Shown: one piece after another, positions 1 to 4,779 of the stretch | How positions within the stretch are numbered: the first letter of the stretch is position 1 | How the letters are laid out: every line of letters starts with the position of its first letter | Origin: Lentisphaeraceae bacterium | GTDB lineage: Bacteria > Verrucomicrobiota > Lentisphaeria > Lentisphaerales > Lentisphaeraceae | Assembly (NCBI GenBank): GCA_021232515.1 | Contig: JAJPOQ010000009.1 | Location: 1-38,253, forward strand | Length of the DNA: 38,253 bases | Reading direction: 5' to 3' | Translations under genes and position numbers: made by a program | The notes under the pieces: model-generated | Database searches by the model: none | What the model was told of the DNA's origin: nothing | Seen by the model: the letters and a program-made list of their open reading frames with translations, nothing else

Positions 1-30
1 ATGTAGGTCGATCCCAACATATATTTTCAT
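1..30 (-). CDS. IS110-family transposase, N-terminal start only (runs off the window)
   Basis: Ten codons remain inside the window, read leftwards from an ATG at 28-30, giving MKIYVGIDLH. A good ribosome binding site (AAGGAG on the minus strand, 39-45) precedes the ATG. The start xxYVGIDLHK is typical of IS110-family DEDD transposases, where the first Asp belongs to the RuvC-like active site. The rest of the gene lies outside the window, so the family call rests on ten residues plus the spacing of the ribosome binding site. Another RNase H-fold protein beginning with VGIDLH is possible. If the call is right, bases 31 to about 200 are the non-coding end of the element upstream of the transposase. 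Confidence 0.45.
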   Translation of the reverse strand, partial: MKIYVGIDLH

Positions 31-114
31 GGCACAATCTCCTTTATGTTTGTTTGTAGTGACTTAAACATATTACCTATTTCAAAACTAAGGTAATTTG
101 GGGAGACTTGTGCC
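31..114 (-). promoter_or_regulatory. Structured leader that can sequester the transposase ribosome binding site
   Basis: GGCACA-A-TCTCC (31-42) is complementary to GGAGA-CT-TGTGCC (102-114), and a perfect 7-bp stem ATTACCT/AGGTAAT (72-78 with 91-97) is nested inside. On the minus-strand transcript the outer stem lies immediately 5' of the ATG at 28-30 and pairs the AGGAG. This could block transposase translation on read-through transcripts. In IS110 elements the non-coding end upstream of the transposase can also encode a bridge RNA. The pairing is visible; either function is inference. Confidence 0.4.
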
Positions 115-206
115 ACTCTATTTCTTTTAAGTATGTCAGAGGTAAAAGACTAAGATCCATCCTTCTTAATCTTCTAAGCTTCATTGTTTAAAAGCTCACC
201 TTACAC

Positions 207-240
207 ATCTCTGCGATTCCCCCTGCTCTGCGTGAACTTT
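207..240. repeat. Dispersed 'ctctgcgatt...ctctgcgtga' repeat copy
   Basis: A pyrimidine-rich segment beginning ATCTCTGCGATTCC and ending CTCTGCGTGAAC closely matches 2047-2076. It is related in style to the TTTGCG...CTTTGCGAG repeats around the GxxExxY gene at the far end of the window. It lies next to the 3' end of the isomerase gene. Confidence 0.5.
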
Positions 241-251
241 ATCCAGATTAA

Positions 252-1130
252 CTACTCAAGCTCAAAGCCAGTTTCAAGTAAAGCCTCTTTCAGCCAAGCA
301 ACTGACTTAGCTAACATCGGCCCACCTTTTCCTTCACACTCGATGCTTAAGACTCCGTCAAAACCCTCCTTATAAAGAAGACCTAAACACTCTCGTATAT
401 TTTGAGCATTCACTCCCTCTCCAACAGAACAATGACTAAGAGCAATTCCAGTCATGCCACCGCGCGCAGCATCGGCTAATTCTTTGGTAACATCCTTTAT
501 GTGGCAATGATCAACCTTCTCAACAAAACGTCTGGTAAATGCTACAGGATCTTGACCTGCGATGAAGCAATTTCCAGTATCTAAGTTCAACTTTAAATAA
601 TCCTTATCGCCACAAAAGTTTAACATCTGATCAAGCATATCTGGATTCGTTGTGTAGTAACCATGAACTTCGATATTTACGATAACTTTATGCGCTTCTG
701 CAACCTCGAGAATCTGCTCATAACGACTCTTCATGCGGTCCAAAGCGTGCTGATCACTTACATCCTCCGCACGGAACAAACCATCCGTAGTTGCGACACG
801 TGGACAACCTGCAAGTGCGGCCCAACGAATAGCTTTTTGAACATACGGAACACCGATCGCAGTTCCATCTTTATTTGAGAGTGGGTATGCTGCATCTATC
901 TGTGAAAACTTGACTCCATACCCTTCCATCTTTTTCACCAGAAGAACCGGATCCTCCAAAAGGGAAACATGAGGGAAATAACCCAAACCCTGTATCCAAC
1001 AGGCTCCTTCTATAGTTCCTGGTTCTATGTACTTTACGCCATTTTCACTTGCCCACTGAAGGCATTGTTCAAATGATTTGTGAGTAGAGTTAAAGGCATC
1101 TGTATGAAAACCTATTCCGACTTTTGGCAT
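252..1130 (-). CDS. Sugar phosphate isomerase/epimerase-like TIM-barrel protein
   Basis: A 292-residue protein of the xylose isomerase-like TIM-barrel superfamily (AP endonuclease family 2 fold). Likely metal ligands are visible in order: Glu154/His156 in NIEVHGYY, Asp184 in LNLDTGN, His210 in CHIKD and Glu264/Glu266 in LSIECEG. Family members isomerise or epimerise sugars, inositols or hydroxypyruvate; the substrate cannot be read here. The start ATG follows AAGGAG with normal spacing. The gene lies directly downstream of a TetR regulator on the same strand, and the 63-bp gap contains an operator matching the one upstream of the regulator. It is therefore probably induced by the TetR ligand. 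There is no signal peptide, so it should be cytoplasmic. Confidence 0.85.
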   Translation of the reverse strand: MPKVGIGFHTDAFNSTHKSFEQCLQWASENGVKYIEPGTIEGACWIQGLGYFPHVSLLEDPVLLVKKMEGYGVKFSQIDAAYPLSNKDGTAIGVPYVQKAIRWAALAGCPRVATTDGLFRAEDVSDQHALDRMKSRYEQILEVAEAHKVIVNIEVHGYYTTNPDMLDQMLNFCGDKDYLKLNLDTGNCFIAGQDPVAFTRRFVEKVDHCHIKDVTKELADAARGGMTGIALSHCSVGEGVNAQNIRECLGLLYKEGFDGVLSIECEGKGGPMLAKSVAWLKEALLETGFELE

Positions 1131-1153
1131 CTTATTCTCCTTATTATTTATTT

Positions 1154-1171
1154 ACATACTCATTAGTATGT
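1154..1171. promoter_or_regulatory. Perfect TetR-type operator upstream of the isomerase gene
   Basis: ACATACT-CATT-AGTATGT is a perfect 7-4-7 palindrome between the TetR gene and the isomerase gene. It shares arm length, spacer length and sequence with the site at 1798-1815. Two such sites bracketing a TetR gene strongly suggest the cognate operator. Confidence 0.7.
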
Positions 1172-1193
1172 TTATGTGCAAAAAAATTTCAGC

Positions 1194-1781
1194 CTACGTC
1201 GCTAAAACTTTAAATAACTGATCTACAATGCGTTGCTCATTTTCTTTCGAACAAACTTGGCGATCAAAAATGGCCTGCTGCTTCACTCCTTCCATAGTAC
1301 AAAGCATATAATTCACTCTTTCTCGAACATCTGAAAAAGCCTTCAACTCTTCATCTTTTATGGCCTGATCAACCAAGCCTATATAGAAGTGTGTACACGT
1401 ATCCAAAAACTGAGACCAACTTCGGCGAACTTCTTCATCGTAAAGAGAAAGCGTTAAAACTTCAAAGGTAAAAACTCTATTTTTCTCGTCGAGTAAACAG
1501 CTCTTAACAGAGTGGCTGATGGCTAACTCTAGCTTTTCCAAACTTGTTTTAGCCTTTGCTATCTCTTGATATGTACTATGCTGCCAACTTTGGTAATAGT
1601 GCTGACAAGCACCTAAGATCAGTTCATGTTTAGATTTGAAGTGATGGTATACACTGCCTTTCGTCACACCAGCTTCTGCAGCAATCGCGTCGATATTTAC
1701 TTTCGCAATACCGCGCTCACTAAAAAGCTTCAAAGCACACCTCAAGAGGTTCTCTGCTTTCTCTGGTTCTTTTCGTCTCAT
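1194..1781 (-). CDS. TetR/AcrR-family transcriptional regulator
   Basis: About 195 residues, the usual TetR length. The N-terminal helix-turn-helix is clear: LFSERGIAKVNIDAIAAEAG, then VTKGSVYHHFKSK, where the recognition helix ends in the typical YHHF. The C-terminal half is helical and unassignable to a ligand. A TTG at 1793 is also in frame, but ATG 1781 (MRRKEPEK) has a GGATGG ribosome binding site just upstream and is preferred. Operator-like palindromes lie upstream of this gene (1798-1815) and upstream of the next gene (1154-1171), so it probably represses itself and the sugar isomerase-like gene. Confidence 0.9.
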   Translation of the reverse strand: MRRKEPEKAENLLRCALKLFSERGIAKVNIDAIAAEAGVTKGSVYHHFKSKHELILGACQHYYQSWQHSTYQEIAKAKTSLEKLELAISHSVKSCLLDEKNRVFTFEVLTLSLYDEEVRRSWSQFLDTCTHFYIGLVDQAIKDEELKAFSDVRERVNYMLCTMEGVKQQAIFDRQVCSKENEQRIVDQLFKVLAT

Positions 1782-1797
1782 ATCACCATCCAATTAA

Positions 1798-1815
1798 ACA
1801 TACCAACTAGTATGT
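1798..1815. promoter_or_regulatory. TetR-type autoregulatory operator
   Basis: ACATACC-AACT-AGTATGT has 7-bp arms and a 4-bp spacer with one mismatch. It lies 16 bp upstream of the preferred TetR start and matches the site at 1154-1171. Bound regulator here would block the regulator's own promoter or early elongation. Confidence 0.7.
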
Positions 1816-2179
1816 CTATAAAATTATATTGTCAATTGTTAATTTAAAATTCATCTATTTAGAAACTCCATCGCAAAGGAACATCTCGCTGAAATCCAAA
1901 GAGATATTTTAAAACAAGAAGAAAAAGAAGTAGTCACAAGTACTACTCCTGGGAGTACCACCTTCTCGGTGGTTTACTAGCCCAATTCATTCTTAAGAAG
2001 AATATCTCACAAAGGCACCAAGAAAGAGAGAAACTGACTTATCTATCTCTGCGATTCTCTCCGTCTCTGTGTGAGGCTTATCTCTTTTCAATCCACCCGT
2101 AGGGTGGGATCAAACAACAGTCAATGGTGTTATTTCTAAGTTTATTGCCTTAAACATTACCGCAAACGGCTTTAACTCA
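1816..2179. other. Repeat-rich gap with gene remnants and small hairpins
   Basis: There is no intact gene. A frame open from 1843 to a TAG at 1978-1980 lacks any usual start codon but reads like protein (EHLAEIQRDILKQEEKE), so it may be the 3' tail of a lost gene. It overlaps two small hairpins: TACTCC-TG-GGAGTA, and ACCACC-TTCTC-GGTGGT (1957-1973). Further on lie a repeat pair (2004-2076) and a CCACCC-GTA-GGGTGG hairpin (2093-2107). Confidence 0.5.
2004..2076. repeat. Degenerate inverted pair of the dispersed repeat
   Basis: The left arm, 2004-2032 (ATCTCACAAAGGCACC...AGAGAGAA), and the right arm, 2047-2076 (TCTCTGCGATTC...TCTGTGTGAG), are imperfect inverted copies separated by about 14 bp. 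The right arm is a close direct match to 207-240. The layout resembles a repeat pair whose cargo has been lost, compared with the GxxExxY gene at 37474-37851, which lies between similar arms. Confidence 0.4.
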
Positions 2180-2527
2180 GTGTTTAAAAACAAGCTACCG
2201 CTAATTAATTCACTACCTGATAAAGGCTACTACCTTGGTGCTGTTATTGGTGCCTTAATCGGATTTATTGTTTCAATGCTTTATTCATATGAAACTGACG
2301 ATATAAACCTACTTATGTTCATGATTCTCATGATTGTACTAGGCTGGATTGGCTTAAAATTTGGTACTTTTATCGGTAACAATCTACTAGATTCTTCTTA
2401 CGATAAAGCATATGAACAGGCTATGACAGATGACCTTTTTCTCAGATCTTCCGGTCCATGGTTGTCGTTTCTAGATCAACTACCAAACCTGGTGGAAGAA
2501 TTCATCAAAAATAAGGCAGATGCTTAA
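2180..2527 (+). CDS. Small predicted membrane protein, unknown function
   Basis: 115 residues from a GTG start. Two hydrophobic helices are clear: about 21-36 ([17 protein letters not shown]) and about 43-66 ([18 protein letters not shown]). A soluble C-terminal tail of about 45 residues follows. I do not recognise the family. The frame stays open back to a stop at 2072-2074 and reads protein-like ([15 protein letters not shown]) before the GTG, but has no ATG. The gene may therefore have lost its original 5' end to the repeat region, or may use a rare start. There is no good ribosome binding site in front of the GTG. It ends with a 4-bp tail-to-tail overlap with the VF530 gene. Confidence 0.5.
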   Translation: MFKNKLPLINSLPDKGYYLGAVIGALIGFIVSMLYSYETDDINLLMFMILMIVLGWIGLKFGTFIGNNLLDSSYDKAYEQAMTDDLFLRSSGPWLSFLDQLPNLVEEFIKNKADA

Positions 2528-2745
2528 TTAGTACTAAAGTCTGTATTTATATATAGTCTTTCTACTTTCTCTCTAGCCCATTTAAATTTAGGCTTTCTTA
2601 GAAAGGTTAAGCTCGACTTTATAGAGGGATTACTATAAAAGCAATCAATCTCAACAATCTCCGATAATTCATCCCAACCATAATAATCTACGAGTTCTTC
2701 TAAGATCATTTTTAAAGTCTTTCCATGAAGTGGGTCATTACTCAT
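2524..2745 (-). CDS. VF530 family (DUF2132) small protein
   Basis: 73 residues, the full length of the VF530/DUF2132 family. The signature is unmistakable: N-terminal [14 protein letters not shown] and YYGWDEL, then [17 protein letters not shown] and [11 protein letters not shown]. Members are small helical proteins found in many marine bacteria, with DNA binding proposed from structural similarity; no enzyme activity is known to me. The start ATG has only a weak GAG upstream. It converges on the preceding membrane-protein gene with a 4-bp overlap and has no same-strand neighbour nearby, so it is probably monocistronic. Confidence 0.9.
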   Translation of the reverse strand: MSNDPLHGKTLKMILEELVDYYGWDELSEIVEIDCFYSNPSIKSSLTFLRKPKFKWAREKVERLYINTDFSTN

Positions 2746-3278
2746 ATATTATTTTCTATACTCAGATTTAGTGTTGAATTATGCTTCTAAATTTACCTTC
2801 CAACTTATGCTTTCAAGTCCTTCTCTGTGACTTTTGAATTTGATATATACAGCGAATTATTACCATTCACTTCTAGCGATATTCTTTTTCACATTGTCAA
2901 TTTTCGACATACGTCCCATTTCATCCTATCTCTTAACATACAAAACGGTCTATTTACTTTTTAGAACTTGTCTTAGGTATCTATTTATAGGTATTTAGGT
3001 GAAGGTCATGACCTCACTTGTCTCTCTTAAATCCACTGATTTAGGCCATTATCTATAGTATATATAGTTTACTTTAGTAATCTACACTATTCAAAACAAA
3101 CCCAAAAACCCACGTCAAAAACCAATAATTAGCCTAAATACAATACAATATAAACATTTTAAGTTAATATAATATAAAATATACAACACTAAATTATACT
3201 ATAGTTTAGTATTAAGCAATAAACTAAAATATATTTTTCTGGAAATGTATTTAGAATTTGTATAAGATGGTATACCTT
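2746..3278. promoter_or_regulatory. AT-rich non-coding region upstream of the TubR/TubZ-like pair; candidate centromere/operator
   Basis: About 530 bp without a gene and very AT-rich towards the right. A perfect 12-bp palindrome AGGTCATGACCT lies at 3003-3014. TATAGTTTA occurs at 3063-3071 and 3200-3208, and its core returns inverted as TAAACTA at 3220-3226. ACTAAA...TTTAGT (3188-3210) forms an inverted repeat. Several TATAAT-like boxes lie at 3165-3185. In TubRZC systems the centromere tubC is a cluster of short repeats upstream of tubR bound by TubR. The repeats here are short and the base composition extreme, so the assignment is tentative. Confidence 0.35.
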
Positions 3279-3608
3279 ATGAGTATGAATGAATTATTTG
3301 AAAAGCAAATCGCTGAGTTACAACGAGCGCATTTCTTAGTTCTCTACTGGACTACAGTTGCTGAAGATAAGAAGATCAGATACAACATAACTAATGTATT
3401 TGATGATTTAAAATATCTTAAAGTAACAAGGACAAAGCAAAGTGCTGTAGCCTTTGTCGAGACTTTGAAGACATTGTGTTTTATTGCAATTCGCGAAGAG
3501 AGTAATAGAAAAAATCTATATCTCTCAAATTATGGTGCACAGGCACTAGAGAAATTAATAATTTCTAAAAAGTTTGAACCAGAAAAATCTAATTATTTAG
3601 AGGGTTAA
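3279..3608 (+). CDS. Winged-helix DNA-binding protein, candidate TubR-like adaptor
   Basis: 109 residues from ATG 3279; TTG 3258, ATG 3267 and ATG 3285 are alternatives and no start has a strong ribosome binding site. The second half looks like a winged helix: a helix-turn-helix around VTRTKQSAVAFVETLK, then a beta-hairpin wing (CFIAIREESNRKNLYLS) and a closing helix (YGAQALEKLI). This is the MarR/PadR/ArsR-like pattern. The stop codon is 3 bp before the FtsZ/TubZ-like gene, whose ribosome binding site (AGAGG) lies inside the end of this gene, so the two are co-translated. TubR, which binds centromeric DNA and recruits TubZ, is a small winged-helix protein encoded immediately upstream of tubZ, exactly this arrangement. 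I infer the role from fold and context; a plain autoregulator is the alternative. Confidence 0.6.
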   Translation: MSMNELFEKQIAELQRAHFLVLYWTTVAEDKKIRYNITNVFDDLKYLKVTRTKQSAVAFVETLKTLCFIAIREESNRKNLYLSNYGAQALEKLIISKKFEPEKSNYLEG

Positions 3609-3611
3609 TAC

Positions 3612-4712
3612 ATGGCTATAGGCATAGGAGGAGCAGGCGGTAAGCTAGCTTCATTAATGAGTCCAAATAGTGTGGCTGTAAATGTCTCAGAAACTGAGCT
3701 ATCGAAAGTGAATGCTGCGGAAAAAATACTAGCATACGCTCACACTGAACGAGGTCAACTTAAAGGTTCTAAAAAGGATCCTTCTATAGGTAAATCCTCA
3801 TTTAATTCAATCAGAGCCCAGATCCTTGAAGCTGTACAAGGCAACATGGTCCTATCATCTAGCGGTGGTGGTACAGGTAACGGTATAACATCTCAGATTC
3901 TTGATGTTATTGCGACCTATGACAACATACCTGATATACGCAAAACTGAGTTCGCAATCATCCTTCCATACGCTCCAAGAGAGTCACAAGAGTTCATTGT
4001 AAATACTCTTGAGTTTCTTAAAGGACCACTATCAAATGCACTAGACTCAACAAACACTGGTAATCTATTCTTATTCTCCAATAAGATGAAGTTTGAACAG
4101 CGTATTGCTGAAGAGAAGTACAATCAAATGATCGTCGAGTCACTTAAAAAGTTTGAAGCCATTCCGAAGAAAGGCGACACTTGTGAACTCTTAGAAGGTC
4201 ACATCGACCATGAAGACTTTGCTGCGTACAGATCTAAGTCATTTTTCAATAACTTCTGCTACTTCGATTATGATCCAGAGCGTTACTTTGGTGACCAATT
4301 AAATGAAAACGCAAATCCACTACTTCTACCTGGTGAAACGCCAATTGAAGCATTGTTTTTACTAGAAGTTCCGACTGACTACGATCACACAGTATTCTAT
4401 AATATTTTGGACCACTTCTCATCAATCAAAGTTGCTCCTATGTACAGTGTTGTTAGAAATCCAGCTATAGACAAGCCATTTGTAACTGTTTCAACGCTCT
4501 ACTCTAGAAAGCCAATGGAGTTAGTAAATGACTTCAATAGAATTTCAGATGAAAGTACGCAGGCTAAAATTGATAAGTCTCTAGAGCAATATGTCGAGTT
4601 CCAACAGATGAACGTGACGCTCCAAGAAGAAGCTCAAAAAGTAGCCCATGAAAAAGGCCAACCTACAGATGAAATAATCTCAGTTCTGAAAAGACTTGGG
4701 AAATTAAAATAA
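3612..4712 (+). CDS. Divergent FtsZ/tubulin-superfamily GTPase, TubZ-like
   Basis: 366 residues. Tubulin-superfamily landmarks occur in order: T1 loop GIGGAGGK (4-11) almost at the N-terminus, the tubulin/FtsZ signature SSSGGGTGNG (82-91, T4), an H7-like helix with Asn171 (EEKYNQMIVESLKKF), and a T7-like acidic segment HIDHEDFAAYR (197-207) resembling NxDFADVR of FtsZ, which completes the GTPase site of the next subunit. It should bind GTP and polymerise. It is not the housekeeping FtsZ: the body is highly divergent, no FtsA/MinC-binding C-terminal peptide is visible, and no division genes flank it. The C-terminus is a helical tail (EQYVEFQQMNVTLQEEAQKV). An in-frame stop at 3606 rules out a longer N-terminus. 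With the upstream winged-helix gene and a terminator directly after, it forms a stand-alone partition-like cassette. A FtsZ-like membrane-remodelling role is an alternative. Confidence 0.75.
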   Translation: MAIGIGGAGGKLASLMSPNSVAVNVSETELSKVNAAEKILAYAHTERGQLKGSKKDPSIGKSSFNSIRAQILEAVQGNMVLSSSGGGTGNGITSQILDVIATYDNIPDIRKTEFAIILPYAPRESQEFIVNTLEFLKGPLSNALDSTNTGNLFLFSNKMKFEQRIAEEKYNQMIVESLKKFEAIPKKGDTCELLEGHIDHEDFAAYRSKSFFNNFCYFDYDPERYFGDQLNENANPLLLPGETPIEALFLLEVPTDYDHTVFYNILDHFSSIKVAPMYSVVRNPAIDKPFVTVSTLYSRKPMELVNDFNRISDESTQAKIDKSLEQYVEFQQMNVTLQEEAQKVAHEKGQPTDEIISVLKRLGKLK

Positions 4713-4732
4713 ATCTGTAGATAATTCCTTAT

Positions 4733-4777
4733 AAATACCGGTCTCAGGTGTATAATTGCCTGAACCGGTATTTTTAT
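4733..4777 (+). terminator. Rho-independent terminator of the FtsZ/TubZ-like operon
   Basis: AAATACCGGT-C-TCAGG (4733-4748) pairs with CCTGA-ACCGGTATTT (4759-4773), leaving a 10-nt loop and one bulge, and the T-rich tract TTTTTATTT follows. It is a strong intrinsic terminator. Unusually, the T tract ends directly at the ATG (4780) of the next gene, so the hairpin also occupies that gene's translation-initiation region. Confidence 0.85.
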
Positions 4778-4779
4778 TT

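Noticed and set aside
1843..1980. Complete small gene upstream of the membrane protein
   Set aside because: The frame has no usual start codon or ribosome binding site and overlaps two hairpins; at most it is a remnant.
3612..4712. Housekeeping FtsZ or Prosthecobacter-type BtubA/BtubB
   Set aside because: The sequence between the nucleotide motifs is too divergent for FtsZ, no C-terminal FtsA-binding peptide or division-gene neighbours exist, and the length and motif wording do not fit bacterial tubulins. The winged-helix partner favours a TubZ-like reading.
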